Virus record (IMG/VR): IMGVR_UViG_3300031227_004974
Span: 1 to 37,245 of that record
Origin: a virus
Direction: 5' to 3' (one strand)
Length of the DNA stretch: 37,245 bases
The notes below the pieces were generated by a model. That model saw only the letters and a list, made by a program, of their open reading frames with translations. It made no database searches and had not been told where the DNA came from. Below, piece by piece: positions 29,929 to 36,913 of this stretch. The position numbers and the translations under genes were made by a program. Numbering within the stretch: the stretch's first letter is position 1; each line of letters begins with the position of its first letter.

Positions 29929-31109
29929 TGCCGATTTATGAAGAGGATATGCCCGCGGCCGAAATGGAACTGGCGGTGAACGCTGGTAAGAAGTGTGGGG
30001 AATGTGGGGGCCTTCTCGTTACGGCCTGGGGCGGCTCCATGGATTATCATGGCTATATTCTGAGGTGCGGAAACGATATCAACCACAACACAATTCTAAG
30101 TGTAGGGCGAAAAACCAAGGCCGAAGTAGAAGGCCAAAATATATTTAGGGGGTACTCAATGAAAGCACTGACCGAATACACACCGACCGAAATGGTGGTA
30201 AGGGCCACCAGCGCGGGGTTATTCCCGCAAACCATGACCATACAGCAAAAGCAAGCCATAGGGGTAATATGTGTGGAGTATGGGCTTGACCCGCTCATGG
30301 GCGAGCTACAGATTTACCAGGGACGCCCATTCGTCACTATGGCGGCTCGCTTGCGGAAGGCACACGAAGCACTCATGCCGCTGGCTGGTATCAGCACACG
30401 GCCGGCATCCGAGACCGAGAAACTAGCCCGGGGTTACCTGGCCACTGATTTTGTCATGATAGCCGAGGCGTACAAGCAGAACGGCGAGCAGCGACTGGGA
30501 CCATTCGTAGGTTGGGGGATTGTCAAACAAACCGAGATCGACCGCAACGTGGCCAACGCCAAGGCTCACAACCGGAGCGCGGATTCCTTGCCCGTAGTAA
30601 ACGACCCGACTCAACACGCCGAGAAGAGAGCTATATCGCGGAGCCTTCGTATGGGCTGGCATATCCCGCTCCCCACGTTCGAGGATATCGGCGAAGCCAA
30701 CGTCGCCGCTGGACGCTCCTATGATGTAGATTCCACGGCCGTCGAAGTTGAAGCACCGGGAAAGACCGCCGAGGCGGAGGCCGCTGATATTAAAGCCCGA
30801 GTCGGCAAGGAAACAGCAGCCGCCAAGAAAGAGCTGGAGAAAAAAGCCACCGCCGAAGCAGCCGCCAAAGCCACCGCCGAAGTCGCCGCCAAAGCCGCCG
30901 CCAAAGCCGCCGGCGAAGCCCCGACCGAAGCGGAAGGCCAAAGGGTTGACTTATTTGCCTGGATACTGCAAAATAAACCCGATTTGAAGAATGAGAAGAC
31001 AATCCGGGAATGGATTACCAAGGTGGTCGGTGTCGAAGCTGGCCTGATAGACACCGCTCCCCAGGCTTGCTACAAGCCCATCGCCGAGCTCACCGGCTGG
31101 AGTCTATAA
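29928..31109 (+). CDS. RecT-like single-strand annealing protein
   Basis: 393 residues. The core (about 78-270) fits RecT-like phage recombinases: PQTMTIQQKQAIGVICVEYG, LDPLMGELQIYQGRPFVTMA, RLRKAHEALMPL, GPFVGWGIV, PTQHAEKRAISRSLRMGWHI. Such proteins anneal complementary strands during recombination. The first 77 residues form a zinc-ribbon-like extension (KKCGECGGLL, then ILRCGNDINHN). A second ATG at 30160 with TAGGGGGT upstream starts right at the recombinase core, so two products are possible. The C-terminus has an Ala/Lys/Glu-rich stretch (about 285-325) and a small final domain (DLFAWILQNKPDLKNEKTIR). Confidence 0.75.
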   Translation: MPIYEEDMPAAEMELAVNAGKKCGECGGLLVTAWGGSMDYHGYILRCGNDINHNTILSVGRKTKAEVEGQNIFRGYSMKALTEYTPTEMVVRATSAGLFPQTMTIQQKQAIGVICVEYGLDPLMGELQIYQGRPFVTMAARLRKAHEALMPLAGISTRPASETEKLARGYLATDFVMIAEAYKQNGEQRLGPFVGWGIVKQTEIDRNVANAKAHNRSADSLPVVNDPTQHAEKRAISRSLRMGWHIPLPTFEDIGEANVAAGRSYDVDSTAVEVEAPGKTAEAEAADIKARVGKETAAAKKELEKKATAEAAAKATAEVAAKAAAKAAGEAPTEAEGQRVDLFAWILQNKPDLKNEKTIREWITKVVGVEAGLIDTAPQACYKPIAELTGWSL

Positions 31110-31139
31110 TAATATACTAATAGGTAATATACTAATAGG
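31110..31139. repeat. Tandem duplication TAATATACTAATAGG x2
   Basis: Exact 15-bp direct repeat between the annealing protein stop and the ribosome site (AGGGAGG) of the next gene. It duplicates part of the leader; looks like a slippage event. Confidence 0.85.
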
Positions 31140-31155
31140 GAGGCAGCTAATCATC

Positions 31156-31398
31156 ATGGAAGTAGAAGTCATCATCGGAAACCTGTCAACCAAAACCAAG
31201 ATGGTCGAAGTTAAAGACGAGCAGCCCCGGCAGGTTATCACTATCCAGATCGAGACCGAAATGAACCCGAGGGAACTTGCCCATATCCTGGACTATCAAC
31301 GAGCCGGCCGACCGCTGTTCATGTCCATTTCTTCACCCCAGGCCTCGCTTGATGATGCCCTAGGCGTGGACAAGGAAACAGCCGACGCAGCAGCTTAA
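31156..31398 (+). CDS. Hypothetical protein, 80 aa
   Basis: Good AGGGAGG ribosome site. Beta strands at the start (EVEVIIGNLSTKTKMVEVK, QVITIQIETE), then a helix (PRELAHILDYQRAGRPLFMS) and an acidic Ala-rich tail. Not recognised; in the recombination/replication region. Confidence 0.6.
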   Translation: MEVEVIIGNLSTKTKMVEVKDEQPRQVITIQIETEMNPRELAHILDYQRAGRPLFMSISSPQASLDDALGVDKETADAAA

Positions 31399-31411
31399 CA
31401 AAAGAATATCT

Positions 31412-31563
31412 TTTGCCTGGGAAGAGATCGGGGTAACTCGGCGGCCGTAGTTTGCTGGTTACTTTTCAGCCCTGCCAGTATCCGGGACGAAACTGGCCAG
31501 CCCAGGCAAGCAAAGCCCCGGGGTGCCCACCAGGCCGGATCTTTAACGGATCCGCCCCGGGGC
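31412..31563 (+). other. Structured intergenic leader, candidate cis-acting RNA
   Basis: The 188-base gap 31399-31586 has no gene. A perfect 9-bp stem TTGCCTGGG/CCCAGGCAA (31413-31421 with 31501-31509) encloses smaller pairings (GTAAC/GTTAC; CCAGT/ACTGG). Just after it a GCCCCGGGG/CCCCGGGGC stem (31515-31523 with 31555-31563) encloses CGGATC/GATCCG. The next gene's ATGGAGGT lies 13 bases further on. This layout resembles a riboswitch-like leader, but no known class is recognised. Confidence 0.4.
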
Positions 31564-31586
31564 CAGTGAATAGAAATGGAGGTACC

Positions 31587-31841
31587 ATGCCAAACAAGAT
31601 AAGCTCTCACCAATTATTTGGGAAGCCGTTTTCTCGATTCCTCGACAGCCAGGCCAAAACTACACAAGGCCATACGGTCGCTTACTGCCCCATAGCCCCA
31701 GGCGATCCGGCGCCGGTATGTTACCCGTCCTGCAGTTTCTGGAGGGACTGGTGCCAGCACAGTGAGGCCGTCCGTATTATCAGGAACATGAGCAGGGAAG
31801 AGAGAGCACAAAGCCCGGTAGGATATTCGGACGTAGACTGA
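31587..31841 (+). CDS. Cys-rich small protein, 84 aa
   Basis: ATG at 31587 follows GGAGGT. Middle region has several Cys (AYCPIAPGDPAPVCYPSCSF, then WCQHSEAV), possibly a metal site. The end is basic and overlaps the O-like gene by one base (TGATG). Not recognised. It follows a structured 188-base leader, which may control it. Confidence 0.6.
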   Translation: MPNKISSHQLFGKPFSRFLDSQAKTTQGHTVAYCPIAPGDPAPVCYPSCSFWRDWCQHSEAVRIIRNMSREERAQSPVGYSDVD

Positions 31842-32656
31842 TGGCCAAACCCCAGCTGGAGAACGGCCACACCCAAATCGCCAACGAGTTGCTGGAGCAG
31901 CTTGCTAAGTTATACCTGCCACCTAACCAGTGGCAGGTGCTTCTTTTTATCATCCGGAAGACCTACGGATTCAGGAAAAAGGTTGACTATATCGCCAGCC
32001 CTCAGATAATAGCCGGCACCGGCCTGGGCAAGCAAGTGATATCCCGGGCGCTGATAAAACTGCAGGATAGGAATATCATCATCCGGCAGAAAAAGAACAT
32101 CGGAATACAAAAAGACTGGGAAAGGTGGAAGTCAGCAGAACTGCTAACTATAGGCACAAAGTCAGCAGAACAGCTTACTTCTGCAAAAGTAAGCAGAACA
32201 GCTAATCAAAGTAAGCTGAACAGCTTACCGGAGTCAGCTGAACAGCTTACAAAAGTAAGCAGCCCAGACGACACACAAAAGAAAGAAACTATACAAAAGA
32301 AACTATACAAAAGAAAGGGGCAGGAAAAGATGTTCCTTATCTTTTGGGAAGCATACCCCAAGAAGGCATCCAAGGGGCAAGCAGAAAAAGCCTTCTACAG
32401 TATTGCCCCGGATGATAAACTACTGGAGCTCATGCTGGAGTCAATCAAATTGGCCAAGCAATCAGAAGCATGGCTGAAAGAAGGCGGTAGATATATCAAG
32501 AACCCGGCCACCTGGCTAAACGCCAAGTGCTGGGAAGATGAAATACAGAAAGGAGGTGACCATGGAGAAGCTAGGGGATATTCTAAAGGAAGCACAAGGC
32601 GAATCCCCCAAGCAGGGGAATATACCGACCCCCGGGCGATTCGACATTCGGAGTGA
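31841..32656 (+). CDS. Replication initiator, lambda O-like
   Basis: 271 residues. The N-terminal winged helix matches phage replication protein O (NGHTQIANELLEQLAKLYLP, LLFIIRKTYGFRKKVDYIAS, VISRALIKLQDRNIIIRQ). The middle is repetitive because it encodes the origin iterons (protein echo KSAEQLT). The C-terminal domain (FLIFWEAYPKKASKGQAEKA, ARYI-like RYIKNPATWLNAKCWED) is the usual partner-binding part in O/DnaD-like phage initiators. It binds the iterons in its own gene and recruits the helicase loader encoded next, by analogy with lambda. It overlaps the loader gene by 95 bases. Confidence 0.85.
   Translation: MAKPQLENGHTQIANELLEQLAKLYLPPNQWQVLLFIIRKTYGFRKKVDYIASPQIIAGTGLGKQVISRALIKLQDRNIIIRQKKNIGIQKDWERWKSAELLTIGTKSAEQLTSAKVSRTANQSKLNSLPESAEQLTKVSSPDDTQKKETIQKKLYKRKGQEKMFLIFWEAYPKKASKGQAEKAFYSIAPDDKLLELMLESIKLAKQSEAWLKEGGRYIKNPATWLNAKCWEDEIQKGGDHGEARGYSKGSTRRIPQAGEYTDPRAIRHSE
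32131..32312. other. Replication origin: iterons plus AT-rich element
   Basis: Five 18-bp iterons at 32131, 32161, 32189, 32211 and 32233 (best copy GTAAGCTGAACAGCTTAC, itself an 8-2-8 inverted repeat), and a partial sixth at 32255. They are spaced 30, 28, 22 and 22 bases. Directly after comes a purine-rich, AT-rich stretch with a tandem 14-bp repeat GAAACTATACAAAA (32285-32298, 32299-32312). Iterons in the initiator gene followed by an AT-rich unwinding element is the lambda ori design. Confidence 0.85.
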
Positions 32657-33245
32657 CCAGGAGATAACTGACCCGGCGGAATACTGGAGAAGGAGTTTGA
32701 GAATCACCTGTATGGACAACACCTTCGAGAACTTCAAGCCCCGGCCCGGGACCGAGTTATCATTGCGGGCGTTTAAGGCGCTGGCCGATGGCACAACTGA
32801 CAAGCCGTTTCTGTTCTGCTATGGTACCACCGGATGCGGTAAGACCCACCTCATTGAGGCCACCATCATCCGCTGGCTGGAGCGCGGTATCATCTGCCGC
32901 TACTATACGGTCGGCGAGTTCCTGGCTCTGTTAAAGGCAGCCATGAATGATAACGACCGGGCAGACGAAGCCGAGCTATTCGGCCGATTCTGCAATGCGC
33001 CATATCTGGTACTTGATGACCTAGGCCTCGAGTATGGTACAAAGTGGGAGTATAGCCGGCTCGAGGAATTGATACGGCGCCGGGATGCCGAGAGGCTGGT
33101 CACCATCATGGCAACCAACAGGGATATCCAGCAGCTACAAAAGGAAGGAGATGTGCCGCGGTTACTCAGTAGGTTCTCGGACCCGGCCGTGTCGGAGCTG
33201 GTGGTGAACGGGGCCATCGACTACCGGCTGAGGGAGGAAGAATGA
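32562..33245 (+). CDS. Helicase loader, DnaC/IstB-like AAA+ ATPase
   Basis: 227 residues; ATG 32562 follows AAAGGAGGTGA. Walker A GTTGCGKT (88-95), Walker B YLVLDD (148-153), sensor-like MATN (183-186). N-terminal region carries TFENFKPRPGTELSLRAFKA, typical of DnaC-like loaders. It should deliver the host replicative helicase to the O-like initiator at the iterons. No phage helicase or polymerase is seen, so replication depends on the host. Overlaps the next gene (ATGA). Confidence 0.88.
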   Translation: MEKLGDILKEAQGESPKQGNIPTPGRFDIRSDQEITDPAEYWRRSLRITCMDNTFENFKPRPGTELSLRAFKALADGTTDKPFLFCYGTTGCGKTHLIEATIIRWLERGIICRYYTVGEFLALLKAAMNDNDRADEAELFGRFCNAPYLVLDDLGLEYGTKWEYSRLEELIRRRDAERLVTIMATNRDIQQLQKEGDVPRLLSRFSDPAVSELVVNGAIDYRLREEE

Positions 33246-33484
33246 TACAGGACAAGTGGTACAGGAATACGACCGAAGCTAAGATGAAGGGCCGCCGGGT
33301 TCGGTTGCGCCGCGATATTCGTAATGGCCTCTTTATGTTCAAGGCTGGGGCTGTGCTCACGATAGATGGCAAGTCCGGCGGCTTGTCGCTGATTACTGAT
33401 AAATGTCCATCTTGCGGGATTCGGGCGTTTATCAGTAAGGTGCCGCCGAGGGACGTTGACCTTATTGAAGAGGTGAAGCAATGA
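33242..33484 (+). CDS. Hypothetical protein, 80 aa
   Basis: ATGA overlap with the loader gene. Basic N-terminal half (KMKGRRVRLRRDIRNGLFMF) followed by a small beta barrel-like part (AGAVLTIDGKSGGLSLITD) and a CPSCG pair. Resembles SH3-like small phage proteins in layout, but no family is certain. Confidence 0.6.
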   Translation: MIQDKWYRNTTEAKMKGRRVRLRRDIRNGLFMFKAGAVLTIDGKSGGLSLITDKCPSCGIRAFISKVPPRDVDLIEEVKQ

Positions 33485-33711
33485 AAAGGAGAATGAAAAA
33501 CAAATCTGCTCTCGCATTGGTAGTGGTGCTGAGCCTCTTTTGCTGGCAGTCATTTTACTTCATCATTATCAATTCCCAGGTAGCGCAATATGGAATCGTA
33601 CACTTGTATGAGCCGAGCAAGTTTATCCGGTGGGCTGAGTTTGGTGGAGCAATAGCGATGTTTACCCTTGGGGTTTATGTCCTGAGCGACTTTTTGAGAA
33701 GGGGTAAGTGA
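33481..33711 (+). CDS. Small membrane protein, 76 aa
   Basis: Basic start (MKRRMKNK) then two membrane segments, ALALVVVLSLFCWQSFYFII (about 10-30) and WAEFGGAIAMFTLGVYVLSD (about 51-70), and a basic end. Both termini probably cytoplasmic. Unknown role; early-region membrane proteins of this kind may act in superinfection exclusion (speculative). Confidence 0.6.
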   Translation: MKRRMKNKSALALVVVLSLFCWQSFYFIIINSQVAQYGIVHLYEPSKFIRWAEFGGAIAMFTLGVYVLSDFLRRGK

Positions 33712-33878
33712 TGGAAAATTTACCACTTACAGATGAGGAGATATTAAAGATTTGGGACGAGAACAAAAACGCTTATGGTATGGTTACTGACTTTGCCCGA
33801 AGAATTATTACTAGGTATGAACCATTGATACGAAAGGATGAGAGGAACAGGGTACTCAGGGAAATGGGGTTTAAGTGA
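33711..33878 (+). CDS. Hypothetical protein, 55 aa
   Basis: TGATG overlaps at both ends support coupling. Sequence LTDEEILKIWDENKNAYGMV and RNRVLREMGFK; helical, charged. Not recognised. Confidence 0.55.
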   Translation: MENLPLTDEEILKIWDENKNAYGMVTDFARRIITRYEPLIRKDERNRVLREMGFK

Positions 33879-34303
33879 TGGATAAAGAGCTTGAACTAAT
33901 AAAGCAAGGATGGATACCGCCGTGGGATAGACACCTCTATTGGTTTTGTGGCTGGAGTAACGAGAAGGACAAACTGAATTACATAGAGGTCTGTCTACTA
34001 GGGGGTGAAAAGATAAAGCTTATCCCCGAAGGTAGTGAGAGGGCTGAAACGCAGCGTATTGTAGAGCAAGCGGTTAAGGATGCCAATGACCGTTGTTTTC
34101 GCACCTGTGAACTCAATAAAAAGGCGTGTGACTGTAGAGTTAAAGATGAGAGGGCTGATGCTCTCAAGGAAGCGGGGGAATGTTTATTCAAAGTGCTGAG
34201 TATTATGGGACATAAACTACAAGTAGGTGAGAGTATTCAGCCTGAATTGGAAAAATTACTAAGTATCACTAGAACACTTAAGAAAGGAGAGATGCCAAAA
34301 TGA
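33878..34303 (+). CDS. Hypothetical protein, 141 aa
   Basis: ATG 33878 overlaps the preceding stop. Trp-rich start (QGWIPPWDRHLYWFCGW), a charged helix with Cys residues in the middle (DRCFRTCELNKKACDCR) and a helical end. The Cys cluster may bind metal. Not recognised. Confidence 0.55.
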   Translation: MDKELELIKQGWIPPWDRHLYWFCGWSNEKDKLNYIEVCLLGGEKIKLIPEGSERAETQRIVEQAVKDANDRCFRTCELNKKACDCRVKDERADALKEAGECLFKVLSIMGHKLQVGESIQPELEKLLSITRTLKKGEMPK

Positions 34304-34383
34304 AGCCGATTCTGATTGAGATACACTACAGCCTGGTGGACCGAATACTGGAGAGGTTTTTGCAATGGCTGGTAAGACATTAG
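34300..34383 (+). CDS. Possible mini-protein, 27 aa
   Basis: ATGA overlap with the previous gene and AAAGGAGAG upstream. Sequence MKPILIEIHYSLVDRILERF is an amphipathic helix. Too short for a firm call. Confidence 0.35.
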   Translation: MKPILIEIHYSLVDRILERFLQWLVRH

Positions 34384-34448
34384 GCCTGACCATCACCGAG
34401 GCCACCTGGGGGACAGATGTTGGACTAATCTTTTGGCTGGTGGTATAA
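34365..34448 (+). CDS. Possible mini-protein, 27 aa
   Basis: GAGAGG 8 bases before the ATG. It overlaps the previous mini frame and ends in GLIFWLVV, a short hydrophobic tail. Weak evidence; may be only spacer. Confidence 0.22.
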   Translation: MAGKTLGLTITEATWGTDVGLIFWLVV

Positions 34449-34449
34449 T
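34441..34449 (+). promoter_or_regulatory. Possible extended -10 promoter before HNH gene
   Basis: TGGTATAAT fits the extended -10 pattern. The predicted start would be at or just before the AGGAGG ribosome site, so the mRNA leader would be very short. No good -35. Confidence 0.35.
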
Positions 34450-34467
34450 AGTAGTAGGAGGTGTATT

Positions 34468-35079
34468 ATGCCACATATAGGCGAAATAAGGAAAGGCAGG
34501 GAAATTGGTAGAGATGGAACCAAGCAAATTCAGAGTTGTAATTTCATATGGCATGCTTGCCCGGATTGTGGCAAGGAACGCTGGATCAATTTTAGGAAAG
34601 GCGGGCCAAGTAGTAAGCGATGCCGAGATTGTCAATTGAAGGCGATTCATACTCCTGAAGTTCGCAACAATATATCAAAATCACACAAAGCACTAAGGCG
34701 GATATGCGAAAAAAGTTCCCATTGGAAAGGTGGCAAGAGAAAAATGACGGATGGTTATATCATAATTAAACTCCATCCAGATGATTTCTTCTATCCGATG
34801 ACAAATAGCGTGGGATTAGTGAGAGAACATCGGCTCATTATGGCTCAATTTCTGAGGCGTTGCCTATTGCCCTGGGAGATAGTCCACCATAAGGGAACTA
34901 AATACCCTAGTGGTAGCATTGAGAACAGAAGCGATAACAGATTGGAAAACTTGGAACTTATAAAAGGGGATACAAGGCATTTACCTTATACTGCATTGGT
35001 AAGGAATAATAATAAGTTGCGCCAAAGGATAGAATACCTTGAAGCAGAAAACGCCGGACTTAAAAGTCAAAATCAGTGA
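34468..35079 (+). CDS. HNH homing endonuclease
   Basis: 203 residues, AGGAGG upstream. N-terminal zinc-ribbon (Cys31, Cys34, Cys52, Cys55: HACPDCGKERW, RCRDCQ), then a NUMOD3-like DNA-binding motif (RNNISKSHKALRR). The HNH_3-like core is VREHRLIMAQFLRR, EIVHHKGTKYPSGS, NRLENLELIKGDTRH. A coiled-coil end (KLRQRIEYLEAENAGLKS) follows. AT-rich compared with its neighbours. Its 3' end overlaps the VRR-NUC gene by 41 bases, which suggests that insertion replaced the original start of that gene. Confidence 0.85.
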   Translation: MPHIGEIRKGREIGRDGTKQIQSCNFIWHACPDCGKERWINFRKGGPSSKRCRDCQLKAIHTPEVRNNISKSHKALRRICEKSSHWKGGKRKMTDGYIIIKLHPDDFFYPMTNSVGLVREHRLIMAQFLRRCLLPWEIVHHKGTKYPSGSIENRSDNRLENLELIKGDTRHLPYTALVRNNNKLRQRIEYLEAENAGLKSQNQ

Positions 35080-35389
35080 ACGGGATTTCTCAAAGCAAAT
35101 AGAGGACTTATTAACTCTATTCGGGTGGCAGTGGTGCCATTTCAGGCCTGCTAGAACTAAGTATGGCTGGCGAACTGCTTTATCTGGTCATCAAGGTTTC
35201 CCAGATTACATAGCCATTAGACCACCTCGGTTATTGATATTTGAGCTTAAGAGTGAGGCTGGGGTAGTCTCCGAAAAGCAACAGGAATGGCTGGATGCTC
35301 TGAAAGTCAGCGGTAAAGTGGAGGTTTTTATCTGGCGGCCGAGCGACTTCGACGAGGTGGCCAAGATTCTGAGAGGAGATTCGATATGA
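35039..35389 (+). CDS. VRR-NUC domain nuclease
   Basis: 116 residues, full length for the phage family. PD-(D/E)XK core: GFPDYIAI with Asp56, LLIFELKSE with Glu69 and Lys71, and VSEKQQEWLDAL. These nucleases act on branched DNA such as recombination or replication intermediates. The only usable start is TTG 35039, inside the HNH gene, with AAAGGA upstream; no ATG or GTG precedes the conserved part. This odd start is best explained by the endonuclease insertion. ATGA-type overlap with the next gene. Confidence 0.85.
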   Translation: MKQKTPDLKVKISERDFSKQIEDLLTLFGWQWCHFRPARTKYGWRTALSGHQGFPDYIAIRPPRLLIFELKSEAGVVSEKQQEWLDALKVSGKVEVFIWRPSDFDEVAKILRGDSI

Positions 35390-35610
35390 CTCAGTGGGGA
35401 TTCTTTGAAGTAGCTGGACTCGAAGCCTGGGCAAAGCTGGCGCAGCTTCAGTGGAAACAATACGGCACAAAGCTCGACGAGCCCACGTTTCTCTTTGACG
35501 GCGATACTAAGAAGCCTGTCAGCTACCCCAAAGTAGATGAAATTGAAAAGAGTATGACCAAGGTGATAGGCGAAATATCACCTAACCGGACTAAGGGTAT
35601 AGAATTATGA
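35386..35610 (+). CDS. Hypothetical protein, 74 aa
   Basis: Overlaps the nuclease gene end (ATGA) with AGAGGAGA as ribosome site. Amphipathic helix (VAGLEAWAKLAQLQWKQYG), then FLFDGDTKKPVSYPKVDEI. Not recognised. Confidence 0.55.
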   Translation: MTQWGFFEVAGLEAWAKLAQLQWKQYGTKLDEPTFLFDGDTKKPVSYPKVDEIEKSMTKVIGEISPNRTKGIEL

Positions 35611-36035
35611 CCGGCAAGGATTTTTATTCCCCAGGCGAGGTCCGCTTCACTGTTCGGCAAACCATCTGGTTAATCCAGAACCTGGGCAGTCTCCGGGAAG
35701 GATGCTGGCCACCGGATTATCTCAATATCATGGTCAGGGGGAAAGGCCCGAGAAAAGCGCCATTCGAGACTCCGATCTGGTACGCTGTGGAGATCCAGGT
35801 ACGGATGGAAAGGTGCGGCATTGATGGGCTAATCCTGGAGGCGATAGAGTGTTGGGGCAAGTCCGTGGAATCGCTGGCCGGCTATTTCAGGATGCCGGAA
35901 TGGTCAATACGGAAGAGGCGAAAAACAGCCCTGGGGTATGTCGCCAGTGGCCCGGCTCGGCGCTGGCTCACTGCCAGGAAGAGAACGCCCGAGTCATACG
36001 GTGACTATAAGAGGCGGTCGAAATGGACATCATAA
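35607..36035 (+). CDS. Putative HTH regulator, 142 aa
   Basis: Overlaps the previous gene (ATGA). The C-terminal half resembles a sigma/ArpU-like HTH: VESLAGYFRMPEWSIRKRRK, preceded by IDGLILEAIECWGKS and followed by a basic tail. Phage proteins of this kind at the end of the early region often activate late genes; that role is inferred here. It overlaps the next gene by 13 bases. Confidence 0.55.
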   Translation: MTGKDFYSPGEVRFTVRQTIWLIQNLGSLREGCWPPDYLNIMVRGKGPRKAPFETPIWYAVEIQVRMERCGIDGLILEAIECWGKSVESLAGYFRMPEWSIRKRRKTALGYVASGPARRWLTARKRTPESYGDYKRRSKWTS

Positions 36036-36490
36036 CAAATTGTATCAACTGCGGCGAGCAGGTCTGCATAGAAAACTGGAACGATAGTTGTTACTTTTGT
36101 CATCAGCCGGCAAGTAAAAAGAGGGAGGTTATCATGCGAGTAGAACCAACAGCAGAGGGGGCGGTAGCGCCGCCCAAGCCCCGGAAGAGGAAACACCTCA
36201 GACAGTATTATGAGGATAACAAGGTGGCCATCATCGCCGACTATCAGGCCATGGGGCTCCGGGTGTTTTTGAAGAAATGGAAACAGAGCACATCTAACTG
36301 GGCGGCGCTAAAAAGGGAGTGGGAAGTACCCGGGAAAGCAAGGGGAGGCAGAATGTTCGGAACACGCCCGGCTAAAGAGCCGGCCGGGGATATTCTGCAA
36401 ACCACGCGAGACCCCGACCGTGACCACTATATGATGCTTTTGGGTTATCAGCAAGCGGTCAGGGATATTCTGAAGATACCACCCGGGTAA
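36023..36490 (+). CDS. Zinc-ribbon and HTH-like protein, 155 aa
   Basis: Begins with a zinc ribbon (NCINCGEQVC, then CYFCHQ). An internal ATG at 36134 after AGGGAGG could start a shorter form lacking the ribbon. The middle (RQYYEDNKVAIIADYQAMGL, RVFLKKWKQSTSNWAALKRE) resembles the short HTH of phage regulators. Last gene of the early block, followed by a palindrome and a terminator. Confidence 0.6.
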   Translation: MDIITNCINCGEQVCIENWNDSCYFCHQPASKKREVIMRVEPTAEGAVAPPKPRKRKHLRQYYEDNKVAIIADYQAMGLRVFLKKWKQSTSNWAALKREWEVPGKARGGRMFGTRPAKEPAGDILQTTRDPDRDHYMMLLGYQQAVRDILKIPPG

Positions 36491-36497
36491 ACGGCAA

Positions 36498-36519
36498 GCT
36501 TATTTCTTAAGAAATAAGC
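36498..36519. promoter_or_regulatory. 22-bp perfect palindrome centred on TTTCTTAAGAAA
   Basis: Extends the 14-bp palindrome of 15996-16009 by four bases on each side (GCTT/AAGC). It lies just after the stop at 36490 and before the terminator. Candidate operator, or part of a double hairpin terminator. Confidence 0.5.
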
Positions 36520-36522
36520 GGC

Positions 36523-36561
36523 AGAACGGAGTCGAGGAGCAATCCCCGGCTCCGTTCTTTT
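36523..36561 (+). terminator. Rho-independent terminator
   Basis: AGAACGGAG/CTCCGTTCT perfect 9-bp stem with an 18-base loop, the end running into TTCTTTT. Ends the replication block. Confidence 0.8.
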
Positions 36562-36639
36562 GCGTTGAAAATAGCCTGTCGGTGCCTCATGTAGGACTGG
36601 CGAGTTTTCCAAAATAAGCTGGTTTCGTGCCTAAATTCC

Positions 36640-36668
36640 TTGATTATCCCCTCTATAACTGCTATACT
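36640..36668 (+). promoter_or_regulatory. Sigma70-type promoter for zinc-ribbon and parB genes
   Basis: TTGATT (36640-36645) and TATACT (36663-36668), 17 bases apart. An inverted repeat CTATAA/TTATAG (36653-36658 with 36671-36676) brackets the -10 and could be an operator. The rest of 36562-36699 shows nothing else. Confidence 0.7.
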
Positions 36669-36699
36669 TATTATAGAAGGTAATGAAGGAGGTTAGACA

Positions 36700-36897
36700 A
36701 TGTATTACGAATCAGACAACCGGAGCCAGTTTGAAAACCCAGGCGGGCAGAGCGCACTCAGAAGAGCCACCAGGCACAACCCAAGAAATCTACCTTGCCC
36801 CACTTGCGGCCAACCTAACCGGCTAACCCTGGCAGACAGAGCCAAACACTACCAATGCGATGAATGCGCCAACATAGCAGAGGGCGGCGGCTACTAA
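36700..36897 (+). CDS. Small zinc-ribbon protein, 65 aa
   Basis: GAAGGAGG upstream. Two Cys pairs, LPCPTCGQPN and YQCDECANIA, about 20 residues apart form a classic zinc ribbon. The N-terminal 30 residues are polar and disordered-looking. First gene after the promoter and co-transcribed with parB; may be a DNA- or RNA-binding regulator. Confidence 0.65.
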   Translation: MYYESDNRSQFENPGGQSALRRATRHNPRNLPCPTCGQPNRLTLADRAKHYQCDECANIAEGGGY

Positions 36898-36913
36898 AGG
36901 AAAGGAGACTCAA

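Noticed and set aside
31430-31450. Resemblance of GTAACTCGGCGGCCGTAG to a conserved 23S rRNA segment
   Set aside because: Only about 11 consecutive bases match from memory; matches of this length to some part of rRNA are expected by chance in 37 kb.
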